A stretch of 64,000 nucleotides of DNA from Cinnamomum chago (Eukaryota > Streptophyta > Magnoliopsida > Laurales > Lauraceae). Below are positions 43,056 to 56,907 of this stretch, one piece after another. A model generated the notes under the pieces. That model searched no databases and was not told where the DNA came from. It worked only from the letters and a program-made list of their open reading frames with translations. The stretch lies in contig CP142452.1 of assembly GCA_038049695.1 (NCBI GenBank), positions 34,088,501 through 34,152,500 on the forward strand. Reading direction: 5' to 3'. The stretch's first letter is position 1. Every line of letters starts with the position of its first letter. Both the position numbers and the translations under genes were made by a program.

Positions 43056-46000
43056 ATGAATTCAAATATTTTCAATCAACTTGCGACCATCCTCAAACAG
43101 AATAAGTTGGTGGGATCCAACTATGTAGACTGAAAAATAAACCTGGATATAGTCCTAACAGCTTCAGGATATAAATATGTCCTTACCAAACACCCCCCCC
43201 CCCCCCCCCCACTTGATGAGACAGTGCCGGAAGCATTATAAGAAGAAAAGGAACTTTACACCAAATGGGCCAAAGACGATGAGATGGTAGGATGTTACAT
43301 ACCGGCATCCATGTCTAGTGTTTTGCAACACCAACATCAATCCTATAAGACTGCATATGATATTATATCAAACTTAAATGAGATGTTTGCGGAACAGGGC
43401 AGCCTGCTAGACATGCTGCCATGAGGGTGCTCATAAGTACCAAGATGGCTGAAGGCACACCAGTACAGGACCACATGTTGAAAATGATGGACTTATTGAA
43501 TTGATGGACACCAGTTAGATGTACTGGGGGCTGCGATTGATGCAGAATCGCAAATTGACATAATCCTTGAGTCACTACTAGAGTCATTCAACAATTTCAA
43601 GGTCAATTATAATATGAAAAGGATGAATTTGACTATAGCTGAGCTTTCTAGCCAGTTGGTGGTGACTGAAGGGATTATGAAGAAGAAGCCAATTGCCCTG
43701 ATGACAGAAAAGTCATTTGCCAAGTCCAAACCGAAAGGCAAAGGGCGGAAAGGCAAGAAGAAATCAGTTCTGAAGGGTCCTAAGGTGGAGAATGGTCCTA
43801 ATGGTGGTGTTGGGAAGGCTAAGGGGTCGGGGACAAAAGGAAAGTGTTTCCATTGTGGTATGACAGGACATTAGAAAAGGAATTGTCCAGATTATCTGTC
43901 TAAGAAGAAGACCTCGGGTATGATTGAGTCACTTGTTTCTGAAGTTAGTTTTGCAACTGGTACTTCAGAATCTTGGTGTGTGGACTCCGGGGCAACTAAT
44001 TACATATGTAATTCGTTGCAGGGGTTCCGAGGAACCAGGAGACTCAGTGACGGCGAAATCATTATCAACCTAAGATCTGATGCTAAGGCGGATGCGGTCT
44101 CAGTAGGAGTTATTACTTTATGTTTTCAAGATAATAAGTTGGTTTTGTCAGACACTCTATATGTACCATCTTTAAGACGGAATTTAATTTCAGTTTTTAG
44201 TTTGGTGAATAAAAGTTATTCTATTACTTTTGGTACTGAAGTTATCATAAAGAGGAACGATGCTTTTATATGTTCTGGCAAGGTAACCAATAGACTTTAT
44301 CTGTTAACTCCCACAATGTATGAGATACATAATACCGAAATAATTAATAGGCCATCATTAAAGAGAAAATCACCTTCATCTAATCAAACAAAACTTTGGC
44401 ACTTGAGGCTAGGTCATATAAACCTAAATAGGATTGACAGGCTAGTAAAAAATATGGTATCTTGCTTTCATTGGTTGTAGAACCAATGCCTGTCTGTGAG
44501 TCCTGTCTGGATGGCAAAATGACCAAAATAACTTTTTCATCCAAGGGCAATAGGGCCAAAGATTTATTGGAATTAGTGCATACCGATGTATGTGGACCCA
44601 TTAATGTTAGAGCAAGAGGAAGATATGAGTACTTCATCACTTTCATGGATGACTACTCAAGATATGGATACTTATACCTTATGCACCGTAAGTCCGAGGT
44701 TTTTGAAAAGTTCAAAGAGTTTCTAGCGGAAACGGAAAAACAATTGGGTAAAAGTATCAAGACTCTTCGATCAGATCGAAGAGGGGAATATTTCTGTGGT
44801 GATTTTATGGGATACTTATCAGAAAATGGGATTCTATCCCAGTTGTCTGCTCCTGGTATGCCTCAACAGAATGGAGTAGCGGAAAGAAGGAACCAGACTC
44901 TTTTAGATATGATTAGGTCTATGTTGAGTTTCTCAAGATTACCTATATCCTTTTGGGGATACGCCTTGGATACTGTGATGTACATACTAAACTTCGTACC
45001 ATCTAAGTCTGTACCTAAGACTCCCTGGGAGTTGTGGTCTGGGTGAAAACATAATCTACAAGTTTTATACATTTGGGGTTGTCTGGCACGCGTACTAAAG
45101 GTTAAGACGAATAAGTTAGAAACGAAGTCGGAAGTATGCACATTTGTAGGATATTCTAAAGGAACTAAAGGTTGGTTATTCTATAATCCAAGAGAGCAGA
45201 AAGTGCTGGTGAGCACCAATGCGGTTTTTCTGGAGGAAGATTATATGATGGACCGGAAATCTTTAGAAAATGTGATCTTGGAAGAGATTCAAGAACAATC
45301 AATTCCAAATCCAAGTATGACTGAACTTGAGGAAGAATCGCCCCTACCAGACCCAGTAGTTACACCAGTGCCTTGTCGTAGTGGGAGAATAATCAGGCCC
45401 CCTGATAGGTTCTCGTTCTTGGGAGAGTCTTACGAAGCAATCCCGGAAGAACTGGAACATGATCCCTGTAACTATGATGAAGCAATTAATGACATAGATT
45501 CGGGACGTTGGCAAGATGCTATGAAAGCTGAGATGGAGTCTATGTACTATAATTAGGTCTGGACACTTGTGGATTTGCCTGCCATTATCAAACCTATTGG
45601 GTGCAACTGGGTCTACAAGAGAAAGAGAGGACCAGATGGAACAGTTGAGACCTTTAAGGTCAAGCTTGTTGCGAAAGGGTATACTCAGAAAGAGGGTATC
45701 GATTATGAGGAAACCTTCTCGTCGGTAGCCATGCTCAAACCCATCCAGATACTCTTATCCATAGCGGCTCATCTAGATTACGAGATTTGGCAAATGGATG
45801 TCAAGACGGCGTTTCTCAACGGCCATCTTGAGGAAGACATCTATATGATGCAGGCAGACGGTTTTATAGCTAGTAACCAAAAGCAAAGAGTTTACAAGCT
45901 GCAGAAGTCTTTTTAAGGACTGAAGCAAGCATCCCGGAGCTGGAACATCCGTTTTGACCGGGCAATTAAATCATTTGGTTTTTGTCAAAATCCGGATGAG

Positions 46001-47038
46001 TCATGTGTGTACATGAAAAATGAAGATGACAGGGTAGTTTTTCTGGTTTTCTATGTCGACAACATCCTTCTCCTTGGGAAAGATATAGGAATGTTGTCAA
46101 CAGTAAAAGTTTGGCTAGCAAAGACTTTTGATATGAAGGACTTGGGAGAAGCTAGTTACATCTTAGGGATCAAAATCCATCGAGACCGGAAAAATAGGAT
46201 GATTGGCTTGTCTCAAGCTGCTTACATAGATAAGGTACTGGTACGGTTTGCTATGCATGACTCCAAGAAGGGTATCATGCCTTTTAGACATGGAGTGCAC
46301 CTTTCCAAGGATCAGGGTCCCAAGACCCCAGAGGAAAAGGAGCAGATGAGAGCAATTCCATACGCTTCGGCTGTTGGTAGGCTCATGTATGTTATGCTAT
46401 GTACTAGACCAGATATATGTCATGCAGTGTGCTTAGTCAGCAGATATCAGTCTAACCCAGGTCCTGACCATTGAACTGCTGTAAAATGTACCCTCAAGTA
46501 CTTGAGAAGAACTAGAGATTACATGTTGATTTACGGCAGTGATGAGCTGATTCCAGTAGGATACACTGATTATGACTTCATGTCAAATAAGGATTTCAAG
46601 AAATCCACCTCTGGTTATGTGTTTATGCTTGGCGGAAGAGCCATCAGCTGGAGGAGTATTAAACAGGAATGTACCGCTGATTCCACTTCTGAGGCTAAAT
46701 ATGTAGCGGCTTGTGAAACAGCTAAGGAAACAGTATAACTCAAAAGATTCCTTTTGGAACTTGGAGTGGCACCTTTGGCATGACAGCCGCTCACAGTTTA
46801 CTGTGACAACAGCGGGGCAGTCGCTCAATCTAAGGAACCCAAGAGCCATAAAAGCCAAAAGCACATACAGAGAAAGTATCACTTAGTCAAAGAGATTGTG
46901 CAGAGAGGTGACATTGCTATCACCAAGATAGCCTCTGCAGACAATCTGGCAGATCCTTTTACTAAGCCTTTGACCACCAAAGTCTTTGACCAGCATGTAG
47001 ATGGGATGGGCATGAGATGCAATCCTGATTGGCATTGA
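43056..47038 (+). pseudogene. Copia Gag-Pol polyprotein, degenerate
   Basis: Order seen: gag from ATG at 43056 with an early stop at the expected Trp of YVDW; an 18-C run at 43193-43210; basic linker; CCHC knuckle CFHCGMTGH then a TAG (expected Trp) before KRNC (~43850); protease VDSGATNYIC (~43985); GAG-pre-integrase LWHLRLGH (~44397); integrase core with [10 protein letters not shown] and [13 protein letters not shown] (44580-44910; DRRGE where DRGGE is usual); RT with [19 protein letters not shown] (~45790) and YVDN in place of YVDD (~46053); RNase H ending FTKPLTTK...DWH at 47038. At least six stops or shifts. Replaced catalytic residues plus stops mark it as dead. Confidence 0.9.
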
Positions 47039-47053
47039 GCCCAAGTGGGAGAT

Positions 47054-48846
47054 TGTTAGTTTTATGGTCTCAATACCAAAGGTATATGATGTAATAAATT
47101 GATTAATTTCTTTATTTATCAATACAATCATTCTTTCCTTTCATTAGATGAATGATGCTTAATTATATACTTGTACATAACCAATACGTATGACATAATG
47201 GTTCATGAAATGAACCAGAGTCCACAAGTATACTAGATGTAATACGTGTGTATGGATGAGATCCACATACAGGAGACATGTATTGCAAATCTTATACTTA
47301 AATATCTTCACAACCAGTAATGAGATTGAGCATCTCATTTGACAAGGTTGCAGCACTTTGATCACTATGAGATAGTGTGATTTGTCTCGATCATCAGAAT
47401 GTAAGATTCTGGATCATGGTGCTGGTACATTGGATGTATTGAAAGACCATGAGAAGCACCTTATATATACTGTCTTTATTTTAAGGTCTGCTCTCATAAT
47501 TCCCTAGCGATAGGCTCATAATCCTGAGACATTAATGAACTCAAGTTTCTATCTATTCATTTGCTTTGAGTCGCCAATGAGTGAGGCCAATTGTAGGTCA
47601 ACACCTCGGTGATTTGGGTACGTGGTAGTAGAGCTGTAGGAACATTCAATGGTCAAGATGGAATCTATCTTTAATATCCCCTTGTGCCAATTAATGGATT
47701 TATCATTGGTAAGTGCGCACCCATTCCGATTAAGAGTTAATTGGATCGGTACCAAATGATCACTATAATTAATTGGGGCTCAAGGATAATAAGATATGGA
47801 TCTAATTTGGTGGACAGGTCCAATTGATCCATGGATATAGATGGAGGGGCCTACTTGTGGTAATTGGGAAGTTTAGGGTCTTCATTGTAATATATTCTTA
47901 AGACTGGAGTGCAATTGCATTTATATAGTGGAGTTATTTGCAATTAACTGTGAGCCCGGATTGCACATGAGATGTGTGGTCGCGTGTCCCAGTTGGAGCC
48001 CGCTTTCTAAGGAATCTCTAGTGGTCCCCACGCTAACCCAAGTTATTAGAAAGATACTAATTCTACCTGAACTCTAATATGAAGGAATTGGAAGGTTACT
48101 ATTTCTATTTGAAGTGAGACTTCTAATAGTGGTAATAGTAAGTTATTAATTATTAATGGAAGTATGGCTTTTATTTTAATTAGAAATGAGAAAGCTACTA
48201 ATTGTTGTGGAAGTGAGACTTCTATGGCAACTATAAAGGGAGAAGGTTACTATTTTGCAATGGGAGTTAAACTTCTATTTCAAATAGGAAAAGAGGTGGG
48301 CTTGAGGGCTATATAAAGAGGAATTAACCCCTCTTGGACGTCCTCCATGCTATTCCATCTAGGAATTCACGCCCAGCCCCCTATTTGAGTGCAAGTGTTG
48401 CATCTCTTCCTCCCTTCTCTCTTCAAGTTCTCTTCTCTTCCTCCTCTAGTTCCTTGGAGTTACTAGTTGGGTTTTCTCTTGAAGTTTCCACCAATCTTCT
48501 TGAGAAAAGAGATCTAATACTGGTCATAGCGTGGAAGATCAAAAGGTGTTGGAGATTCTGATTTGATTAGTGAAAGCGTTTATCATCAAAGAAAGAGATC
48601 AACTTCTTCATTAGAGCACTACAAAACTCTAAAGGTATAATCTACATCCTTGTATGTTGTGGATTTCGTGGTTGCATGTTTAGGTGTTGTTTTCTATCTT
48701 CTAGATAGGTTATATTGTTGTACATGATTGATGAGTTTGTGGGATTGCATCCTAGATTAGTTTTGTTGTCTTCCAGATAGTTGATCCCTACATCAAGTGG
48801 GTCAAAAGTTTTGAAACCTATCTGAAAGGCTCACCTACTTCCAACA
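47054..48846 (+). repeat. Copia 3' LTR, full length
   Basis: 1,793 bp, TGTTAGTTTTATGG to CCAACA, followed by the TSD CTCTA. TATA box CTATATAAAG near 48309. It retains the 200 bp (47929-48128) that the split 5' LTR lacks, and is therefore the reference for reading that junction. Confidence 0.93.
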
Positions 48847-48851
48847 CTCTA

Positions 48852-50640
48852 TTCTTCAGGGAATTTCAAAATCCACGTGCACAATATGCTATTTCCTAAT
48901 CCAACACCATTTTTTCTTTCTTTCTTTTACTTGGAGAGGTCTTTCTCTTCTCTTTTGTGTTTTTTTTTTTTTTCTTATTTCATAGTAGAAACGGTAATGG
49001 ATCTTTGATTTTTTTTACTAAAGCAACCCAACTCATGTTTTCCTTAGCCTATTTGCTTTGTTTCTTGTTGACTTGCTTTAGAGTTTTAGGTTTCTTCCCT
49101 CTAGATTTTAGGGATTCAAAGAGATAATTTATAGAATTGAATTTCTACATTATAGGTGTCATTGAGAAATTTTAGGATAGGAAGAGTCCATTAAGATAGC
49201 TAATTGGAGAGAATCTAGGAAAATTTAAATTTTAATTGACTCTATATGATAGAGATAGATATTAGAAATAGGATGCATGATACGTAGCGTTTGTGTAGTG
49301 GTATGTGATGACATGACTCCTTAAATCACTCTTAGTTTTTTATGTATATTTATTTAAAAGGAGAACTCCTTCGATGCTAACGTGACACCCTACACAACCC
49401 ACCTCCTCCTTTGCTTTAATATATATAATGGTCGGAGTTTTGTGGCTTTATACAGTAAGGAGTTTTCTTCCACCTTTTGGCATCTTGTCCACACCTCAAG
49501 CCAAAGTTTTATGTGTTTGGTGGACGCCATTGAGGTAGACACCACCTCTAAGGCTCAACACATTTTTTCCTTCATTTGTTCTAGAGCATCAGTTGGTTCT
49601 ATTTTTCTTATTGCATATATATGAGCCCTATTCTTTAGGCAATGAGGTCCATGATAATACACAATCGTTCATGATAATACTTCAAAGTTTGCTACTAATG
49701 TGGCTGTACATCAAAGGACGGTCCAACACTTGTGAATTTAATAATTACCAATTATTTAAATATGGGCTCAACAACATGGTTACCGTTGTCCACACTATAT
49801 TATTTTGTGTTTTCCTGTTCCAACAACATAAGTTCCCTCTATTAAGTCAGCAATAGTTCACATTCAATGCGAAAAAGGTTGATGGTGTGACATGCTTACT
49901 GTTGTTTGTATAACCTTCACATCAGTGTGGAAAAAGGAGTTCTCTCATATAACCTTTCTTTTTCCTAACATAGGGTTTGACTAACCTACAAATTTAACAG
50001 ACCATGGCCTAAATTACTTCACGCGGATTATCTTTAATCAGCTAATGAAGTTCATAGTTGATATTGCACTCGGTTCACCTGCTTTTAAATACATAAATAT
50101 GTGATTAGGAAAAGAGTTTTGTGAATAGCCATTGTGTATGGAACTGTATAACTTTATAAATTCTACTAATTTAAGTTGGTTTGATGTTGTAATAACATGT
50201 CAGGCGTTGATCATTTTGTAATATTTCACTATGACGATGAGTTTAAACTTGACCTCAATCGTCTTCAATAGAATGGTGGATCGGATATCCTTTCATTAGT
50301 AGATCGAATGCCATATCATTCCAGGAAAAGGAGATGAAAGAATATAAGATTGCAGTGAAAGTTGTTGTCCTCCTTTGAAGATCAACAATATATATATTTA
50401 TAATATGAAGTTACAAAAAGAAATGCATTACAATGATATTACAATAACTAATCTTTCCTAAATAAGGATTGCAATAAATATATAATAAGATCACTATAGT
50501 TAGCAATATGACTAGACCCCAACATGTGTGGATATGTTTGTTGGATTCATCTAGATGGATGGAGCCAAATGAGCCTGGATCATGACTTAATGGGTCTTGG
50601 GCTTGAGTTACTTCTACACTTATCTCTATCATGGGTTTCT
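48852..50640. other. AT-rich intergenic DNA, nothing recognised
   Basis: No supported gene. Several T runs (near 48960) and short frames (49382-49624, 49593-49856) without any family resemblance I know. Confidence 0.5.
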
Positions 50641-50649
50641 CAGTGAAGT

Positions 50650-52985
50650 GATCGATCTTTATGCATCCTCAGGGAAGGGTAATATACTGATAATAATCTT
50701 GTTTATCGCTGTTAAAAGTCTCTCTAACCTTAAACAACAGCCTCACGCCTGGGTTTCTAAATTTCGTGCCACTATACGTAAAGCAAATTTCCCGCAAAGT
50801 AGCATGCTTCCACAATTGCCATGGTACTTCTTATCTACGTGGATGACATGCTCATTATAGGGAATGATTATAGATGAGTACATGAATTAATTGTTGGAAT
50901 ATAGGTGGGCCTTCCAGACAGGTTTCAAAACTTTTGACCCACTTGATGCAGGGATCAATTGTCTAGAATGCAACAAACCCAATCCAGAATGCAATTCCTC
51001 AAAACTCATAGTCATGTACAGCAACATATACTATCTAAAAGATAGAAATAAGCACATAAACATGCAGGCACGAAATCTACAGCATATAAGGATGTAGATA
51101 TACCTTTGGAGTTTTGTTGTGCTCTTATGGAGGATTTGAGTTCTTTACTTTGATGATGAACAACTTCACAGTCCAATTCAGAATCTTCAACTCCTTTTCA
51201 TCTTCCACGCTATGTCCCGTATTAGATCTCTTTTCTCAAGAAGATGGTGTAATCCTCAAGAGAAAACCCTACTAGTAACTCTAAGGAACCAAATGTGAAA
51301 GAGAGGGGAACTTTGAGAAGAAGATGACTTGTACAACTCTTGCACAAGGGGGCTGAAAGTGCTCTATGGATTATGCACGAATTTGAGAGGATTATTCCCC
51401 TATTTATTGCCCTCCATAACTCCTCTTTTCCTATTTGAAATAGAAGTTTAACTCCCATTACAAATTAGTAAACATCTCCCTTACTAATTGCCATAGAAGT
51501 CTCACTTCCACAACTATTAGTAACTTTCTCCTTTCTAATTAAAATAGAAGTTCTACTTCCATTAATAATTAGTAGCTTACCATTACCACTATTAGAAGTC
51601 TCACTTCAAATAGAAATAGTAACCTTCCTTTTAGAGTTCAAATAGAATTAGTATCTTTCTAATAAATTGGACTAGCGTGGGGACCACTAGGGATTCCTTA
51701 GAAAGCTGGCTCCAACTGGGACACGCAACCCCACATCTCATGTGCAATCCGGGCCCACAGTTAATTGCAAATAACTCCACTATATAAATGCAATTGCACT
51801 CCAGTCTTAGGAATATATTTCAATGAAGACCACAAACTTCCACAGTACCACAAGTAGGCCCCTCCATCTATATCCATGGATCAAATGGATCTGTCCACCA
51901 AATTAGATCCATATCTTATTATCCTTGAGCCCCAATTAATTATAATGATCATTTGGTACCGATCCAATTAACTCTTAATCGGAATGGGTGCGCACTTACC
52001 AATGATAAATCCATTAATTGGCACAAGAGGATATTAAAGATAGATTCTATCTTGACCATTGAATGTTCCCACAGCTCTACTATCAAGTACCCAAATCACC
52101 GAGATGTTGACCTACAATTGGCCTCACTCATTGGTGACTCAAAGCAAATGAATAGATAGAAACTTGAGTTCATTAATGTCTCAGGATTATGAGCCTATTG
52201 TTAGGGAATTATGAGAGCAGACCTTAAAATAAAGACAGTGTATATAAGGTGCTTCTCATGGTCCTTCAATACATCCAATGTACCGGCATCATGATCCAGA
52301 ATCTTACATTCTGATGATCAAGATAAATCACACTATCTCATAGTGATCAAAATGCTGCAACCATGTCAGATAAGATGTCCAATCTCATCACTGGTTGTGA
52401 AGATATTTAAGTATAAGATTTGTAATACATATCTCCTGTATGTGGATCTCATCCATACACATGTATTACATCTAGTATACTTGTGGACTCCGGTTCATCT
52501 CATGAACCATTATGTCATTTGTATTAGTTATGTGCAAGTATATAAAACACCATTCATCTCATGAAAGGAAAAGCATGAATTGTATTATTAAATAAAGAAA
52601 TTAATCAATTTATTACATCATATACCCTTGGTATTAAGACCATAAACTAACATTAATGACTCTTTTAAATTCATTATTTCATATGAAGGATTTTGGCCAT
52701 CTTATTTCTTGGGGTTGGAAATTCATAAATCCGCCAAATTAATGGATATTATTTAATCAACATAAATATGTAAAAGGTCTCATTACACTTCCTTATTTGC
52801 ATGGTTTTACAGCCGTTGATATCCTCTCAACTTAATTTGAAGCTATGGAGGATGAAGGGGATCTTCTTTCAAATCCAACTAATTATCGTAAATTAGTTGG
52901 AAGTTGTGTCTATTTCACCATTACATGGCCGTATATCTTCCATGTAGTTCATCTTGGTACTCAAATCATTGGTGGTGGCGAAGCT
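50650..52985 (+). pseudogene. Copia reverse-transcriptase fragment split by a solo LTR
   Basis: Left piece (about 50700-50886) reads SNLKQQPHAWVSKFRATIRKANF, then YVDDMLIIGNDYR, the RT active-site region. Right piece (52658-52985) continues with LISWGLEIHKSANG-like sequence, then LPYLHGFTAVDIL and NYRKLVGSCVYFTITWPYIFHVVH, the end of Copia RT. The two halves join exactly across the TTAAT duplication of the inserted LTR. Several frameshifts. A different Copia lineage from the element at 28395. Confidence 0.75.
50892..52652 (-). repeat. Solo LTR of the 28395-48846 Copia family
   Basis: 1,761 bp, reverse complement of the Copia LTR end to end (minus strand starts TGTTAGTTTATGG at 52652 and ends TTCCAACA at 50892). 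Flanked by the perfect TSD TTAAT (50887-50891 and 52653-52657). No internal region remains, so it arose by LTR-LTR recombination. It includes the segment equivalent to 47929-48128. Confidence 0.93.
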
Positions 52986-55525
52986 AGGATTCTCTTGTAA
53001 GGGGGCTTGGGGTTTGCAATAGTTGATCAATGATATTTTAAATCTATGGTTTTATTACTAAATATTAAAAAAATATCTTTTTGCCCGGACATAAATTTTC
53101 AAGACCATCCACACCATCTATGCAACATATCCGGTGGTTTGGCCAATGATAGATTTGAATGGAGAAACACAATTTATGTAGCTGATCCTAACATAGTTTG
53201 AACAAGGCTTTGATACTGATAATTAATTTATCCAAACTTTGTGCGGGTAGTTAAAATATAAAAATAATAGGGCTCACTGTAATAAATCCAAATGCTCATA
53301 ATTATTTTTCTCCTTATTTTGGCACAGAGAGTTGTATACTTGTATCTCACTCTAGTCAGAGTCGGGCCAATGCCAAATTAATCCAATCTACTCATAATTA
53401 GTTAATAAAAATATTTTTGATTGGTTACTCGTGATCGCTCGATGGGCATGAATTTTACAGTAGGCATGGATGAAGTACGTATCCGCAGATACTATCACAC
53501 GTCTCTACACGTCTCTGCAGAGGTTGTAAACGAGGATGCACCTTAGGTGAAACGAATCCCCACTCAAAATATCATTAATCAACTCTTTGAATTTTAATCT
53601 CTACAATGCCATATAAAATAGAAAAATACAGTGCCATATAAATAGAAAAATAAAACTTAGGGGCTAAGTCGCCTAATCAAACTAGGAAACTAATAAAATA
53701 GCTAGTCAACTTAGGAAATAAAATAAGAATCCTAATGAAATTGAAAAGTTAATCCTAATTAGAACCCAATAATAATATAAGAAATTAAATTGGATTTGCA
53801 TTACTTGGGTCCCACACGAGATGCCCAACATCATTCTCCCTGTCTTGGATAGAACTTGAACTTAAGTTATGTAGATGCCCTTTTGGGTCAAAATCCAACA
53901 TATGAACTTCTTATGTGTTAGATTATCTTTAGCTTCTATGTATAACTTGAAAACTGTAGTCGATCTTTTCTTCCAATTCGAAGTAGGCTTGATGCATTAC
54001 TTCCTTTGATTGTCAAATTTTGTGTGGGCACGCGATCGAACCTTTGGATGCGTCAATTATAGAATTTGAACTATGAAATCACGATCTTCAAATTTCCATT
54101 GCTGATCCCTAAAGACAAAATCAATGTGGGGGGCTTCAACAATTGATTTTTCTTTCCTTACTCCTTGCATCTTTAGATCACCATTTTGCATGGAAGGAAA
54201 TTCGGGCACTAGTCTTCTAATTTTTCGGGAGTTTTATTCATCTTATTTCCTTGATCTTGCTCCTCATTGTTACATTTGATTTCTTCTGTCGTCTTTTGTA
54301 GTTCTTTTGGTGGAATCATGATTTATGTTTCTTTTTTTTCTTTTCTTTTTCTTTATTTCTTTATTTTTTTTTTCTATTCCTTTGCTTTAATTGAAGAGAT
54401 GATGCAGACGAAGATGGAGTTGTCAATTGCATTGGAAGGAGCCTAATCAGCTTTCCTTTCCACGGAAAGAAATCTGTGTTCTCCTCTTTATCATTGTGTA
54501 CATCCCGATAAAAAATAAATAATAAAAAGCTATGGTCGTTAGCAAAGAATACGAGTGATATTCATGAGGATCACATCACACTAAAATTCATCCTTGTGAC
54601 TAGAGATCTTAAAAGATACCAAACATCTACAAGTGGCAGGAATGACAAAGCCATTAGGCCATGTGCCTTTTTAAGGGTTCGATAGCTTCCCAGTTGGTCA
54701 ATATCCTTTAGCATAATGAAATTTATCGCGTCGCGACAATCAATAACCAGATTAACTGCGTTTTCTTCTTCATTTACCATTCAGAAAATCTTATCTGCCT
54801 TTACACTTCTTCCATGTCATTTGAACTGAGAAGTCGGCATATAACAGGTGGTATTATCCTCTCTAGCAAATCTATAAGCTTCTTGTGTTGATTTGGACGC
54901 AAGGCCACAAAAAATTAATTTGTTTTCAAATGGACCGACTTGATTTGAAGATCTATTCACTATGAGTGCACAGGAGAAAATGGATATCAAATCTGAGTCC
55001 GGATAGCTTTGTAATTGCAAAAAGAAATTTATGCCCTTGATTTTGGTCAAATACCACCGCTTCACACTGATGTTATCACAGTGACGTCACATTGGTGTCA
55101 GTCTTTTTAACTCGGCTGGGCTTCTAGGATGTGGGTTAGGTGAGGCGGACCTAGAACCTGAGCTGGATTGAAGTTAACCCAAACTCAATTTCAAGGCTCA
55201 CACATGTCACAAGAGGTGTGCCACGTGCAAGGCCTTCTCTGAGTACGTCCAATAAAAATTAATCAATTATGTAAAATTTCTTCCTTGATCTTCTCATTCC
55301 AACAAGCAGTTGAGATGGTGCATTAGCCGACATGAGATTTTACACAAATGGCTGATTTTTATCGGACGAAACAGTATCTCCTTGTTTTGTAGATACATGG
55401 GATCCGGACTTGTCTTTTCTCGATTTTCGCGTTAATGGAAGAATAAAGGGCTAAGAAATCCCTTTTCACTCCTTTTTTCTACTTCAAAACAGAGAGTGGA
55501 GGGCGATAGTGGCAGTGGGGCAACA

Positions 55526-55571
55526 ATGGCGATGAGCGACGGCACTGGCATTGCTGGAATTCTAGAGCCAG
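55526..55571 (+). CDS. Possible first coding exon of an unknown gene
   Basis: In a locally GC-richer patch, ATGGCGATGAGCGACGGC reads MAMSDGTGIAGILEP and runs into a plausible donor CCAG|GTACGC at 55571/55572. The ATG context (CAACAATGGCG) is good for plants. No second exon was found and no family is recognised. It may be a real gene start or chance. Confidence 0.2.
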
Positions 55572-56199
55572 GTACGCCCTTGAACCTTTTCTCCTCTTTG
55601 CTTCTCTCATGACCAATTTTTCCTAGTTCAAAATAGCTGGGGTTTATTTTGGCTGTGGGGTGAAGAGGAGGGGAATGGTTTCTGGTTGGCTTGAATGGGA
55701 TTTGGCAGGGATTATTTGTAATATCTTGGCCTCATGTAGGGGCTGAAATATTTAAATTATATATTTATGTTTAATTTGGCAATTTTTTAACATTTTGTGC
55801 TTCATATAATTAGTATGAATAATATGATTAGCTTATTTTTGTGGGACCCCTCTTATTTTGGGTAGAGACCCAGCAAGTTATAGTGTCGAACCAAGTCCTC
55901 TTTAGGACTGTCATTAGAAAGAGAGAGTTCTCCTACCAATAGGAAGTTGACTTCTATAAGGAAAGGAAGTCCAAGTTATAAAGTAGAGTATTTTGCAGAT
56001 GCCCCCAAAGGCCTTTAAAATTTGTAAATAGGTCCATATAATTTTAGTATTTATAAATAGGCTCCTATCTTTTCATTTTAATACCTTTCACGTCCCCAAA
56101 ATTAGTTGTCCTAAAGAGAATAGCCAACCACCATGAAGTTTGTCTTGAATTTTTATAAAAAAATGATAGCTTTCCCTTACATCAATTAAACAAAAATGA

Positions 56200-56515
56200 G
56201 TATATTATTTTACAAAAATAACATTATTTTATCTCGATTTTCAATGATTTCTCTCTCAATAACTCTCATGCACATGAAACCCAATCATATTTTAAAACTT
56301 TCATCAATCCAACAGTGGGTCGTGGGTAGATTAGATCATTTATAACCATTTATAAATATGTCATTTTACAAAAATAACAATATTTTATCTCGATTTTCAA
56401 TAGTTTCTCTCTCAATAACTCTCATGCATATGGAGCCTAATCATTATCTTAAAACTTTCATCAATCCCACAGTGGGTTGTAGATTAGTAGATCAATTACA
56501 ACCAATTATAAATAC
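56200..56515. repeat. Tandem duplication, 156-bp unit, two copies
   Basis: ATTTTACAAAAATAACA at 56207 and 56363, then TTTTATCTCGATTTTCAAT, TCTCTCTCAATAACTCTCATGC and ACTTTCATCAATCC-CACAGTGGGT in the same order. About 10-15% diverged. Confidence 0.8.
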
Positions 56516-56907
56516 ATGCGTTGATTGTCATTGTAATTGATTCAGATTTAATGAAATGACCCTTGTATTAATAAACTTGGAATTTATGTTGGGTTATTCT
56601 CTCCCACTAAATATACTATAATAACTATTAATGTTACAAGCTTTAGAAAAAAAATAAGACCAAGCTTTTGAAATTATGCTTGTAGGGATAATAAAGAGAT
56701 GGACAAAAGTGTCTTTTCACTATAAAAACTTACAATGGTTGGAAGGCTATTGATTTTGGGAACACAGAAGGTATTCAAATGAAAGAGTAGGGCCCTATTT
56801 ACAAATAATAAAACCGCAGATCCCATTTGCAAATCCTAAAAACCTTAGGGTCGCGTGTGTATATATATATATATATTAAAAGAAAACCTATAAATTAATG
56901 TTGCCCC

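Larger units (their letters stand above)
28395..48846 (+). mobile_element. Ty1/Copia retrotransposon, decayed, split by Gypsy element 2
   Basis: Bounded by the TSD CTCTA (28390-28394 and 48847-48851). LTRs run TGTTAG...AACA. The 5' LTR lies in two parts (28395-29269 and 40596-41313) because element 2 is inserted in it. The initiator-Met-type PBS is at 41316, the polyprotein remnant at 43056-47038, a polypurine tract CAAGTGGGAGAT at 47042-47053 and the 3' LTR at 47054-48846. Reverse transcriptase motifs and the long LTR suggest the Tork/Angela side of Copia (inference). Removing element 2, the copy is about 9.1 kb. Confidence 0.93.
52990..56907. other. Intergenic DNA, no firm gene
   Basis: Mostly AT-rich. 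Minus-strand frames at 54571-54780 and 54817-55065 are the longest but match nothing I recognise. Pyrimidine-rich tract at 54330-54380, AT microsatellite at 56860-56877. A possible first exon at 55526 and a 156-bp duplication at 56200 are listed separately. Confidence 0.5.

Noticed and set aside
54571..55065. Two minus-strand frames considered as exons of a host gene
   Set aside because: I could not place them in any family or find a consensus splice join. Left as unsupported.
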